Origin: an uncultured Bacteroidales bacterium | GTDB taxonomy: Bacteria; Bacteroidota; Bacteroidia; Bacteroidales; Muribaculaceae | Reading direction: 5' to 3' | NCBI GenBank assembly: GCA_902785925.1 | Contig: CADAAI010000022.1 | Span: forward strand, 1 to 40,191 | Length of the DNA stretch: 40,191 nt | Shown here: one piece after another, positions 7,990-15,959 of the stretch | Layout of the letters: each line of letters opens with the position of its first letter | Numbering within the stretch: position 1 is the stretch's first letter | Notes under the pieces: model-generated | Database searches by the model: none | The model's input: the letters and a program-made list of their open reading frames with translations, nothing else | What the model was told of the DNA's origin: nothing | Translations under genes and position numbers: made by a program

Positions 7990-9509
7990 AAAAATTTCTG
8001 TTAATAATAATCCTTATAACTTGCTGTACAACAACCAATGCGCAAGATATTGATAGCATCTCCACCATGCACGATGCCATTGTGGAACATCAGACAATCA
8101 TCAACGATGTGCACGAGATTTCATGGCGCAATCCGGCGATGATGGAGAGTGCCTTCAGTCACTCGCTAACCCACTTCTATCTCTCTGCCGACTGGCAAAA
8201 AAAGAGCACACCTTTTGTTCTACAAAAAGGAAGCGGACATTTTCTAGCTTCGGTTAAGACTGATTCTTACATCCGCCTTGGCAAAAACTCGGCTGTGTGG
8301 GGGAAGGCATCCTACACTACAGGCAAGAACCACGATATCAAGTGGAACTCAGTGGCCGACTATGATCTTCTAAAACCCGACATTCTAGGCGATACCATCG
8401 GTGGCGATACTCGCAGGGAAAAATATGTGTTTGAGGGTGGATATAGCACACACCACAACCGTTGGCATTTGGGAGGAGAAATGCTATTCCGTGCCGAGCA
8501 AGAATACCGTAAAGTAGATCCACGCATGCGAAGCATCGTGAGCGACTTAACACTGCGTGCTGGCGCAGGCTACGACATCGCCCAACACACCTTGGCGTTC
8601 AGCTTTCAGGGCAACATTTATCGCCAGACCAACAGTGTTGATTTCTATAAGCCTTTAGGCAGCATTCCAGAATACCAGCTCATGGGACTTGGCGAGATCT
8701 ACACACGATTTTCGGGCGACGTCAACGACCTTATCTTCAAGGGAGGAGGAATCAGGCTGCAGCTCGACCTGGCACCTATCAATGCATATAACGGCATAAT
8801 CGCAAACCTATGGGTGTCGCAACATAGTTATGAGCGCGTGGCTCGACTGCTAAACTCGCTACCACTCACCACTCTTTATAACAAAGAAGTGGGCATAAGG
8901 GCTGGTTGGAAACATAACGGAGATCTTGACTATGCTTTGTGGGCCGACAACCAGTTCAATCGCCGTTCAAGTGATCAGCACCTTGCTGGCACCTCATCGT
9001 CGCAGATTTATCCCGTCATTGCACATCTCACGATGTACAAGAACTACATAATCAACACATCCTTCAATGCCATAATTGGACGCAAGGGCGGTACCTCATG
9101 GTGGATAAAAGCTAGTGGAGGTTACACAGGCAATCGTCAGCATTTTGTGTTCCCACGCCGTTCCATGAAATATGGCTACGCCTTTGGACAAATCGAGGGA
9201 CAAGTGATTCACAACGCATCAAAAAACTGGACCATAACAACCCAACTCGAAGGCTCCTATCACGCATGCGTCAACGACTATTTACTACTGCCCCTTGCCG
9301 ACATGGAGCCGCATTTCATCGATATGATTGAGCACAACTACAATGTTTTGAAATCTAATTTCACCATTGCAGGAGCCCGCTTTCGAGCCGACTACCGCAT
9401 TGGAAACTCACGATACGCCATTTTTAGCGAATTGCAATATGACATAACCATTTGCTCCAACCATGAGCACCAAAACCACATTGTCGTTTCTTTAGGAGTT
9501 CACATTTAA
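7986..9509 (+). CDS. DUF6850-like outer-membrane beta-barrel protein
   Basis: The 507-aa protein has a signal peptide (about 1-19, ending TNAQ) and a body rich in alternating aromatic/polar strands (for example SAVWGKASYTTG, RWHLGGEMLF, LTLRAGAGYDI). It ends in a strand (HIVVSLGVHI) typical of outer-membrane barrels. It resembles the DUF6850 family that occurs beside TonB receptors and DUF4876 proteins in Bacteroidales. I recognise the family by pattern and context, not by a catalytic motif. The start overlaps the previous stop (ATGA at 7986-7989), which implies translational coupling. It may be a second channel or an assembly partner for the receptor complex. Confidence 0.8.
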   Translation: MKKFLLIIILITCCTTTNAQDIDSISTMHDAIVEHQTIINDVHEISWRNPAMMESAFSHSLTHFYLSADWQKKSTPFVLQKGSGHFLASVKTDSYIRLGKNSAVWGKASYTTGKNHDIKWNSVADYDLLKPDILGDTIGGDTRREKYVFEGGYSTHHNRWHLGGEMLFRAEQEYRKVDPRMRSIVSDLTLRAGAGYDIAQHTLAFSFQGNIYRQTNSVDFYKPLGSIPEYQLMGLGEIYTRFSGDVNDLIFKGGGIRLQLDLAPINAYNGIIANLWVSQHSYERVARLLNSLPLTTLYNKEVGIRAGWKHNGDLDYALWADNQFNRRSSDQHLAGTSSSQIYPVIAHLTMYKNYIINTSFNAIIGRKGGTSWWIKASGGYTGNRQHFVFPRRSMKYGYAFGQIEGQVIHNASKNWTITTQLEGSYHACVNDYLLLPLADMEPHFIDMIEHNYNVLKSNFTIAGARFRADYRIGNSRYAIFSELQYDITICSNHEHQNHIVVSLGVHI

Positions 9510-9511
9510 TT

Positions 9512-10738
9512 ATGAATAAAAAATATATAGCATATTTTCTCGCTGCACTTTTGATTCTTTCTTCGTGTAGCAAGGATGAAGAGATTATAAACGCACCACT
9601 GAGCATTCGCTTGCAATTACCTATGAATCTCGATAATGCAACGCTTGAGCACGCCGAAGCCACACTTACCAACATCGAAACCATGGTTAGCTACAGTGTT
9701 GGCAATTTCAAACTTGACGGCAACAGCTATCTCTCAACAGTCACACTCCCCGAGGGCAGATACAACATTGAAGCCACTGGCAACATAAGTTACTCTATTG
9801 GCTCAAGCACTGCTAGTACCACCATGAAGGCCGAGGCTCTGGGAGTGGAGGTTGCAACCAAAAATAAGGCAAATTCGATGGTCACCTTATTATTTAACAA
9901 CTATAATGCAGAGGCTGGAATGGTGATAGAGGAGATATTCTTTACCTCAAGCACTTTCAGCGGAACGCAACGACCTTACACCGATGACCAGTATCTTATT
10001 CTCACCAACAACAGCGACCATCTTATCTATGCTGACAGTCTAGCTATAGTGGAGTCAAAATTCCAGAGCGACATGCAATGGGAACTCACACCTGACCTGA
10101 TGAGAGATGCAATAACGGTGAGCTGGCTGTATCTTATTCCTGGCAACGGAACCAGTGTGCCTGTCGATGCTGGAGAATCATTGCTTATCGCACTCAATGC
10201 TAAGAACCATACTCTCATCAACTCCAACTCAATAGACTTGAGCGGAGCGCAGTTTGAATTCTATGACGTGAGCCCCAATACTGAGTTCTTCGATGAGGAC
10301 AACCCTGCCGCCACCAATCTCATCAAGTGGTATAGTGACCTATGGAGCTACACTATGCTAAACAACAAAGGCACAAAATCCTATGGCATTGTGCGTATGC
10401 ACTCCGATTACGACACTTTCATCGAGAGCAACTACTACAAGTACACCTACATCGTGAATGCCGCTTGGGGAACTTATGAGAGTTCAGGCGACGGCTACTT
10501 CATCCCCAACTCTTGGGTGATTGACTGGGTGAACCTTTCCATCCAGAACGAATGGGCATGGAATGTGGCATCCCCAGCGCTCGACTCGGGATGGACCTAT
10601 TGTGCTGAGACCTCGAGCGACAAGTCGAGATACGGCACCTCGGTAATCAGAAAGAGTGACGAGAGCGGCAAACTAGTTGACACCAACAACTCTACTAATG
10701 ATTTCTTGCCAAGACAGAAACCCTCTTTAGCACAATAA
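9512..10738 (+). CDS. DUF4876-like surface lipoprotein
   Basis: The 408-aa protein has a lipoprotein signal (LILSSC, C19). An N-terminal beta-sandwich module (about 30-130) is followed by a DUF4876-like domain (about 140-400). Features seen in that family are GMVIEEIFFTSS, DDQYLILTNN, an IPGNGTSVPVDAGESLLIA segment and a WYSDLWSYTMLNNKG-type segment. It starts 2 bp after the DUF6850 gene. By analogy with other receptor-associated lipoproteins it may capture the ligand at the cell surface, but no binding residues can be named. This protein and the 131-aa lipoprotein upstream share their N-terminal module layout. Confidence 0.8.
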   Translation: MNKKYIAYFLAALLILSSCSKDEEIINAPLSIRLQLPMNLDNATLEHAEATLTNIETMVSYSVGNFKLDGNSYLSTVTLPEGRYNIEATGNISYSIGSSTASTTMKAEALGVEVATKNKANSMVTLLFNNYNAEAGMVIEEIFFTSSTFSGTQRPYTDDQYLILTNNSDHLIYADSLAIVESKFQSDMQWELTPDLMRDAITVSWLYLIPGNGTSVPVDAGESLLIALNAKNHTLINSNSIDLSGAQFEFYDVSPNTEFFDEDNPAATNLIKWYSDLWSYTMLNNKGTKSYGIVRMHSDYDTFIESNYYKYTYIVNAAWGTYESSGDGYFIPNSWVIDWVNLSIQNEWAWNVASPALDSGWTYCAETSSDKSRYGTSVIRKSDESGKLVDTNNSTNDFLPRQKPSLAQ

Positions 10739-10779
10739 AAAACAAGATTCTAATAAATTATTAATCAAACTTTTACACT

Positions 10780-12039
10780 ATGAACATTATTACTAAATTA
10801 AGCGCTTTAGCGCTACTGTGCGGATGGCAATTAACTGCCAACGCTACAACTCAAGAGAATGTGTATGACTTCGCCAACAACAACCTCAATCTTGAGGTGG
10901 CTACTCCAGCCGATTGGGAAGACCCAACAAAGGGTGTGATTAGTGGTCAAGAACTGCGTCAGGGCGATGTTGTCTTGACTTCGGTTGATGGAGCAAAGCC
11001 AAACCGCATGTGGCGCACCAATGCTGGCGTGACCTATCTGCAAGTAGGTGGAAAAATCACCATTACCGCCGATGAGGGCCGCGCCATCACAGGTATTACA
11101 TTCGAAGTCCAGAACTATAAGTTCTTCCTTGAGGCACAAGCTGGAAATGGTGAGCTTGATGCCACCAACTATGTGTGGAGTGGAAATTCTACTGCAATCA
11201 CCTTTGATAACGAGAATGCTGCCAACGAGTGGAACACACAGTCTTTGTTGCTCACTATGACAGTTACCACTAATGATGCTAATGACGAAACTTACACTCC
11301 CGATGCTACAACCTACGTTGAAGTGAGCTCTATAGCCGAGTTCAATGCTTTAGAAGTAGGAACTCTCGCCAAACTCACACTTAACAATGCCCAAGTTAAT
11401 GGAGTGGACTGGAGTACTGCCTATGTTGAAGATGCTTCAGCTGCCGTTGAGTTTGACGGACTGAATCTTGATTTAGAACGTGGCGATATCCTGAATGGTT
11501 ACATTTATGTGAAACGTGGACAATTCTACTATGACGAAGATCCCGACGACGATGTAGATGGTCGCGAGCGTCCACAGGCCACTAACGATGCCCTTACTAG
11601 TGCCGATACTTACACAAAGACCAGTGGCAATGAATTGCAACCCACCCTGTTCACTATGGCTGAGCTGCTCAATGATGCCAACTTTTCAAAACTTGTCGCT
11701 CTTAATAATGTAGCAATTAGCCTGAATGGGCGATTCTATATAGCTGAGGCCGATGGCCTGCAGGTTCGAGTAAACGACATGTTAGGGTATCTTCCTCATG
11801 ACTATGAGATACCAGAAAACGGCGAGTTGTGCAACATCACAGGTATCTTCTCCTGGAACGGCTTGGCTTACCAGATTTATCTCACCAGCATAGAGTCAAC
11901 CCCCACCTCTATTTCCAACGTAAATGCTGACAACAATGAAAAAGAGGGTGCAGTGTTCGACATTATGGGGCGTCAGATGCAAGGCACTCTGCCTGCTGGC
12001 ATTTATATCAAGAATGGACACAAGTTTATAGTACGCTGA
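10780..12039 (+). CDS. secreted multidomain beta protein with a T9SS-like C-terminal sorting tail
   Basis: The 419-aa protein has a signal peptide (1-22, ending ANA). Residues about 27-170 form a beta-rich domain. Residues about 180-375 look like repeated OB- or DUF5689-like beta elements (VSSIAEFNAL, AKLTLNNAQV, YVEDASAAVEF, FYIAEADGLQV, CNITGIFSWNG). Residues about 385-419 resemble a type-A sorting tail: VFDIMGRQMQG, then LPAGIYI-x-NG and a closing basic strand. The domain names are tentative. It lies 41 bp below DUF4876 and 3 bp before the SUMF1 gene, so it is probably co-transcribed. The tail suggests export by a type IX-like route and surface attachment; no T9SS component is encoded in this window. 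Confidence 0.75.
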   Translation: MNIITKLSALALLCGWQLTANATTQENVYDFANNNLNLEVATPADWEDPTKGVISGQELRQGDVVLTSVDGAKPNRMWRTNAGVTYLQVGGKITITADEGRAITGITFEVQNYKFFLEAQAGNGELDATNYVWSGNSTAITFDNENAANEWNTQSLLLTMTVTTNDANDETYTPDATTYVEVSSIAEFNALEVGTLAKLTLNNAQVNGVDWSTAYVEDASAAVEFDGLNLDLERGDILNGYIYVKRGQFYYDEDPDDDVDGRERPQATNDALTSADTYTKTSGNELQPTLFTMAELLNDANFSKLVALNNVAISLNGRFYIAEADGLQVRVNDMLGYLPHDYEIPENGELCNITGIFSWNGLAYQIYLTSIESTPTSISNVNADNNEKEGAVFDIMGRQMQGTLPAGIYIKNGHKFIVR

Positions 12040-12042
12040 TTT

Positions 12043-13020
12043 ATGAAGACATTTATTCTTTCATTACTAACATTTGCATTTGGAATGACAGCTGCATCGG
12101 CCCAGTCAACAGGTGATGTAAACCATGACGGAGCAGTGAACAGTGCGGACATAACCGTTCTATATAACTTTCTGCTTAATGGTGATGACACCTTCCTTGC
12201 CACAAGCGACGTTAATGGCGATGGTAGCATTACTAGTGCCGACATTACATCGGTCTACAACATCCTTCTTAACGGCAGTCAACAGCAACCTGAACACATC
12301 GATTTCACAGTCAATGGCGTCACTTTCCGCATGATTTATGTGAAAGGTGGATCTTTCACGATGGGAAATGACGAAATCGCGTCAGAAAGTCCAGCCCACA
12401 GTGTGACAGTAACCGATTTCTATATGGCTGAAACCGAGTGCACACAAGCTCTCTGGAAGGCACTCTACCCCGACTATGCTTATTTTGCCGAGCAGGGTGA
12501 CCAGAAGCCATGTAACGGACAATGGTATAGCGAGATTCTGCAATTTGTTGATGCCCTCAACGATTACTTGCATGCAAATGGCGCTTTAGCATCCAATAAG
12601 AATTTCATGCTTCCCACCGAAGCTCAATGGGAATGGGCTGCACGAGGAGGCGTGAAGAGCGAAGGCTACTCCTATGCTGGCAGTAACAACATCAACGATG
12701 TGGCATGGTACTCACTTAACAGCGACTACGTTGTTCATGATGTTAAGCAAAAGAGTCCCAACGAACTTGGTCTCTACGACATGAGTGGAAATGCCTTTGA
12801 GGCAACTACCGACAATTTCTCGATGAACTACTCATGGGCCACCGAAGGTGAAGTTGACCCTACTGGATCACCAACAGCAAGCGCTTATGGTCTCACTCGT
12901 CGTGGCGGCAGCTGCACTCAAGGTGCTACACGCTGCACAGTGACAAAGCGCGACTTCAACGATATTGAAATGAATGGCGGCGCTTCGGAGGACATGTCGT
13001 TCCGTCTCATCCTGAAATAA
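12043..13020 (+). CDS. exported protein with N-terminal dockerin-like repeats and a SUMF1/formylglycine-generating-enzyme-like domain
   Basis: The 325-aa protein has a signal peptide (1-20). A dockerin-type pair follows at about 22-78: GDVNHDGAVNSADI with YNFLLNG, and SDVNGDGSITSADI with YNILLNG. Both calcium loops look intact. Residues about 90-325 form a SUMF1/EgtB/PvdO-type fold: YVKGGSFTMG, LPTEAQWEWAARGG (190-203), NELGLYDMSGN (240-250), RRGGS (287-290). The usual V-W-E-W after GN is replaced by A-F-E-A. Two cysteines follow the GGS motif (C291, C298) with a 6-residue gap; true FGEs have a 4-residue gap, so FGE activity is uncertain. It is the last gene of the operon and is followed by a very strong terminator. 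Confidence 0.88.
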   Translation: MKTFILSLLTFAFGMTAASAQSTGDVNHDGAVNSADITVLYNFLLNGDDTFLATSDVNGDGSITSADITSVYNILLNGSQQQPEHIDFTVNGVTFRMIYVKGGSFTMGNDEIASESPAHSVTVTDFYMAETECTQALWKALYPDYAYFAEQGDQKPCNGQWYSEILQFVDALNDYLHANGALASNKNFMLPTEAQWEWAARGGVKSEGYSYAGSNNINDVAWYSLNSDYVVHDVKQKSPNELGLYDMSGNAFEATTDNFSMNYSWATEGEVDPTGSPTASAYGLTRRGGSCTQGATRCTVTKRDFNDIEMNGGASEDMSFRLILK

Positions 13021-13041
13021 GCATATAACTGCTTAACAATC

Positions 13042-13075
13042 AACTAGGAGGAAAACTGAAGTTTTCCTCCTAGTT
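13042..13075. terminator. strong terminator closing the TonB operon (also usable by the convergent gene)
   Basis: A perfect 15-bp stem (13042-13056 with 13061-13075) has a TGAA tetraloop, followed on the plus strand by a TTATTATTTT tract. Confidence 0.9.
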
Positions 13076-13090
13076 ATTATTTTCAAATAA

Positions 13091-13717
13091 CTAAAAACTG
13101 AAAACAACCTTGAGGGAGTCGTTGCGCTGGATGTCGCTGGGAAACACCACGTCACCCTTGAAGAAAGGCAGTACAACATGGGTTATGCGGCCACCTGACA
13201 GATCAACGCCAACGGTTTCATAAGCCCTCTGCACCAACTCAGTGCAATAGAGGCGTGTGCTGTCGGTCCAATTGTAATCGTCGTCAAACTCCACTCCCTT
13301 TTTCCTAGCAGCCAATTGTGCTGCCTGTTGTGCTGCTTGAGCGCTGCAACCCTGCAAGCGCATCGCCGCCCCGTGCACTGCACGCGTGGTAAGGAAGAAA
13401 GAGTCCACCGGCTCCACCTTGACGCGGTCGACGCCATCAGCACTCTCGCCTGGTACGGCATGCACCACGCGCCAAGTCCTACCGTCGTTGAAGGCTATTC
13501 CCACATGCGAATATACCCCACCGTTCTTGTCGGCGCTCACCACAACCTGGCTCTCTGTGCTCGTGCCGCAACGGAATAACAGATCGCCGTTGCGCAACTG
13601 GTGTAATGGTAGATCGTCGCGTATTTTACCTCCTGCGTCAGGATTACGGGTGCATGACAAGGCAACCGCACATAGTGCGATTGCCATCATTGTGTAAAGT
13701 CTATGGCTCATAGCCAT
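13091..13717 (-). CDS. YiiX/YebB-like NlpC/P60-superfamily cysteine hydrolase, lipoprotein
   Basis: The 208-aa protein (206 aa if the ATG at 13711 is used) has a lipoprotein signal (AVALSC, C22). It then shows the permuted papain-like order of the YiiX/YaeF group: GDLLFR (44-49), catalytic-type H71 in YSHVGIAF, and later C158 in YCTELVQ. These residues fit a periplasmic amidase or peptidase; the substrate (peptidoglycan peptide or lipid-linked amide) is not known. The gene follows the DUF4359-like gene by 38 bp and probably shares its promoter. Confidence 0.8.
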   Translation of the reverse strand: MAMSHRLYTMMAIALCAVALSCTRNPDAGGKIRDDLPLHQLRNGDLLFRCGTSTESQVVVSADKNGGVYSHVGIAFNDGRTWRVVHAVPGESADGVDRVKVEPVDSFFLTTRAVHGAAMRLQGCSAQAAQQAAQLAARKKGVEFDDDYNWTDSTRLYCTELVQRAYETVGVDLSGGRITHVVLPFFKGDVVFPSDIQRNDSLKVVFSF

Positions 13718-13755
13718 CAGTGCAAACTTCTAAAGTCAAAATGTAGGCACCAATC

Positions 13756-14139
13756 CTACTCGCTGACCACTCCACGGCGCTCGATGAGTGCCTTGGGAAT
13801 CTCTTCCTCATCAATTATTATCACCTTGTTGAATATGCCCAAAGTGACGCTCTTGTTGTTGATCTTGCCCACCGACCACATTCCGTAGTCTTGAACCTGA
13901 AACATCGGTTTTACCACCTTATCCATCAGGTTGGCATTGGCTCCACTGCTCATGTAGGCGGTGTACTGTGCCTGCTCTTCCTCATTGAGGTCGATTTGCG
14001 ACATATCGTACTTGTTCAGGTAGTCGGCCACCACGTTAAGGTGCTCGTTGCTCGAGGGGTTAGTAAGCGACATCACCACTCCCAAACACAACAGTATTCC
14101 CGCAATGATCAAGATAGCAGTTTTGATTTTCTTCTTCAT
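13756..14139 (-). CDS. small membrane-anchored protein, DUF4359-like
   Basis: The 127-aa protein has one N-terminal membrane helix or signal anchor (about 6-26) followed directly by MSLTNPS. This is the membrane-anchor-then-TNPS arrangement seen in DUF4359 proteins. The C-terminal half (YGMWSVGKIN, VTLGIFNKVII) fits the same family, in which the body describes a compact domain. The function is unknown. It is the first gene of a likely two-gene unit with the YiiX-like hydrolase, from a promoter overlapped by a dyad. Confidence 0.6.
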   Translation of the reverse strand: MKKKIKTAILIIAGILLCLGVVMSLTNPSSNEHLNVVADYLNKYDMSQIDLNEEEQAQYTAYMSSGANANLMDKVVKPMFQVQDYGMWSVGKINNKSVTLGIFNKVIIIDEEEIPKALIERRGVVSE

Positions 14140-14169
14140 TATTATAAGTTTTATATTTATTCTAGCTCA

Positions 14170-14200
14170 CAAAATTATATATTTTTCGGCAAATGTGCAA
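14170..14200 (-). promoter_or_regulatory. promoter of the DUF4359-like/YiiX-like unit
   Basis: On the minus strand TTG (14200-14198) is followed after 20 bp by TAATTTTG (14177-14170). The implied leader is about 25 nt. Confidence 0.6.
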
Positions 14201-14210
14201 AACTTGCACA
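14194..14210. promoter_or_regulatory. dyad overlapping the -33 element (possible operator)
   Basis: TGTGCAA-AAC-TTGCACA is a perfect 7-bp inverted repeat. It covers the TTG of the -33 element of the minus-strand promoter, the position expected for a regulator site. Confidence 0.4.
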
Positions 14211-14354
14211 AGAAAAGCCGCCGACCACTCCAATTGTTAGTTGCTCTTGCAAGCAGCAAAGTCGCTTGAACCAAATTTTTTCCGCCACTCATTAGCAGCT
14301 TATTGAATTCTTTCGATACCATTTAATAGTACAATAAAATGTGTTATTATTGAA

Positions 14355-14422
14355 TAATTTTGAGTGTTTGCGCTTATTTTGTTCAGTTTTTTATGCCAAT
14401 TAAGTTTTTTTTATTAATTTTG
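14355..14422 (+). promoter_or_regulatory. candidate -7 boxes and long leader for the 157-aa lipoprotein gene
   Basis: Two TAATTTTG matches (14355-14362 and 14415-14422) lie upstream; neither has a clear TTG at the right distance. Starting below the second gives a leader of roughly 160 nt. It contains a 7-bp hairpin (TGGAGCA, 14509-14515, with TGCTCCA, 14519-14525) and complementary GGAGAG / CTCTCT tracts. The rest of 14211-14354 is AT-rich with nothing recognisable. Confidence 0.4.
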
Positions 14423-14587
14423 TTGCATTATCAATAGTGCGTGGAGAGGTGATAGTGTATAACCTCATTCAATACTCTCTCTCTTGACTGCATCAAAGAA
14501 AAAACTTCTGGAGCAGAGTGCTCCATTAATTGACATGTATACAAGCATTTATTTATAGTATTTTTTAATTTAAAAACAAACAACGAC

Positions 14588-15061
14588 ATGAAAAAGTTAT
14601 TTGCATTATTCACATTAGTGGCTGCATTTGTGGCCATTACCTCGTGCTCAGGTGGTCCAAAAATCAAGGGTACACCTATTGAGAAAGCTCACTTTACTAT
14701 CCTCCAACCTGAGGGCTGGGAAGTAGTTACTAATGAAGACGCCAATGTGGAAATCAAACACCAGGGCGAGAAATTCACCAACTTCATTATAATTAAGGAA
14801 GACACCGAAGCTTATGATAAGGCTATGGAATATTACCTGAGCCCTGACGGTGGATATAAGCAGGTAGAGGAAATAAATGTTGAAGGTGGCAAATTAAGCG
14901 TTTTGAACAAAGATGGCCGTAACTCTTACTATATTATTGCTCCTAAAGGTGCGGCAACTGACGGCAGTGTAAAGATTACAGTTAGCACCAACGAAATTGA
15001 GGGAGACCCCATCGCCAATGAAGAGGTAAGAGCAATACTTGAGAGCATTGTCTTAAAGTAA
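14588..15061 (+). CDS. lipoprotein of unknown function (PsbP/DcrB-like fold possible)
   Basis: The 157-aa protein has a lipoprotein signal (VAITSC, C20). The mature part starts with FTILQPEGWEVV and continues as alternating strands and helices, ending in a short helix (EEVRAILESIVLK). This pattern recalls small PsbP/DcrB-type lipoproteins, but no defining motif is present and the link is tentative. It is a single gene with its own leader and a strong terminator. Its role is not evident from its neighbours. Confidence 0.8.
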   Translation: MKKLFALFTLVAAFVAITSCSGGPKIKGTPIEKAHFTILQPEGWEVVTNEDANVEIKHQGEKFTNFIIIKEDTEAYDKAMEYYLSPDGGYKQVEEINVEGGKLSVLNKDGRNSYYIIAPKGAATDGSVKITVSTNEIEGDPIANEEVRAILESIVLK

Positions 15062-15081
15062 ACCGTCGCATTTTTTGCACA

Positions 15082-15120
15082 AAAATAATCCCCACGGCTT
15101 CTTGCTGTGGGGATTATTTT
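15082..15120 (+). terminator. terminator of the 157-aa lipoprotein gene
   Basis: A 14-bp perfect stem (15082-15095 with 15107-15120), 11-nt loop, with an A-rich 5' side and T-rich 3' side. Confidence 0.85.
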
Positions 15121-15296
15121 ATGTATCGACGGCTGCAACAGGCTAAAATATATTTCACTGCTCAGTTGAGCCATGCTTGGCCCAGCGCTTTTTTATGTCC
15201 TTTTAAAGACAATTAATAACTAAATTCTTAAAAAAAATCTTTGCTTATGAATCAGGTGCCTGTGATATGCCTTTAGTTTGCCAATGCCGTCTTACT

Positions 15297-15734
15297 TTAC
15301 TGAATCTCGATCATCGTGCGTTCTTTCTTCATCTCCTGTGGTTGGAGCTTTGGAAGCACGACCTTGAGTACACCGTGCTCAACGGTGGCATTGATTGCTT
15401 CGCGATTAACGTCGTCGGGAAGCAACAGGGTCTGTTGGAACTTTGTGTAAGAGAACTCACGGCGCAGATAGTGCCCGCAGTCTTTATTCTCATCGGTTTT
15501 CTCAACCTTCTTGTCGAGCTCAACAACCAGGTTGCGATCCTCGTCAAGGCTTACCTTGAAGTCTTCCTTGGTCATTCCAGGAGCAGCAAGCTCCACGTCA
15601 TACTCGTCCTTCTTCTCAATAACATTGATAGCTGGTGCTGTGGTGTTGGTGTTCACCTTTGGCAAAAAATCGGTGTCGAAGAAGTCGTTGAAAACATCGG
15701 GTAACCAGTTGGAATTTCTACGTGCAAGTAACAT
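15297..15734 (-). CDS. small heat-shock protein, Hsp20/alpha-crystallin family
   Basis: This 145-aa cytosolic holdase chaperone binds unfolding proteins. The alpha-crystallin domain spans about 34-130: APAINVIEKKDEY, DVELAAPGM, LVVELDKK, then the LRREFSYTKFQQTLLLP segment and ATVEHGVLKVVLPK. The A-x-x-x-x-G-V-L consensus is present. The C-terminus (RTMIEIQ) carries an I-x-I motif used in oligomer assembly. The gene has an AGGAG site 9 nt before its ATG, stronger than most in this window. No TAnnTTTG box was found upstream. The intergenic DNA holds an imperfect 13-bp dyad (15870-15902) that may matter for regulation. Confidence 0.94.
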   Translation of the reverse strand: MLLARRNSNWLPDVFNDFFDTDFLPKVNTNTTAPAINVIEKKDEYDVELAAPGMTKEDFKVSLDEDRNLVVELDKKVEKTDENKDCGHYLRREFSYTKFQQTLLLPDDVNREAINATVEHGVLKVVLPKLQPQEMKKERTMIEIQ

Positions 15735-15869
15735 AATTTAATCTCCTATAATTTTAATGTTGTTAATGTTTGTGTTATTGGTCCTGCGAGACAAATCTGT
15801 CGGTTAATGCCAACCTCACTCGCGGGCTCACTACAATAAAATGCAAACATCTTGCCACCACAAAAAACA

Positions 15870-15902
15870 GCATAAAACATGAAATTTAGTCACGTTTTAT
15901 GC
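15870..15902. promoter_or_regulatory. long dyad upstream of hsp20
   Basis: GCATAAAAC (15870-15878) and GTTTTATGC (15894-15902) form a perfect 9-bp inverted repeat that continues inward with 3 of the next 4 positions paired. A smaller hairpin GTCCT-AGGAC lies at 15941-15957. This is not a CIRCE element (no TTAGCACTC half). It may be an operator for hsp20 or a hairpin at the 3' end of the upstream gene; no T-run supports a terminator. Confidence 0.35.
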
Positions 15903-15959
15903 CATTATTTCCGCTTTATGCACTAAAACTGTGCCATTTTGTCCTAATTTCCAGGACAA

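Noticed and set aside
15267..15704. 145-codon frame antisense to hsp20
   Set aside because: The alpha-crystallin sequence on the minus strand is unambiguous; the other frame is its shadow.
15735..15959. CIRCE element for hsp20
   Set aside because: No TTAGCACTC-N9-GAGTGCTAA pattern is present; the dyad found is unrelated in sequence.
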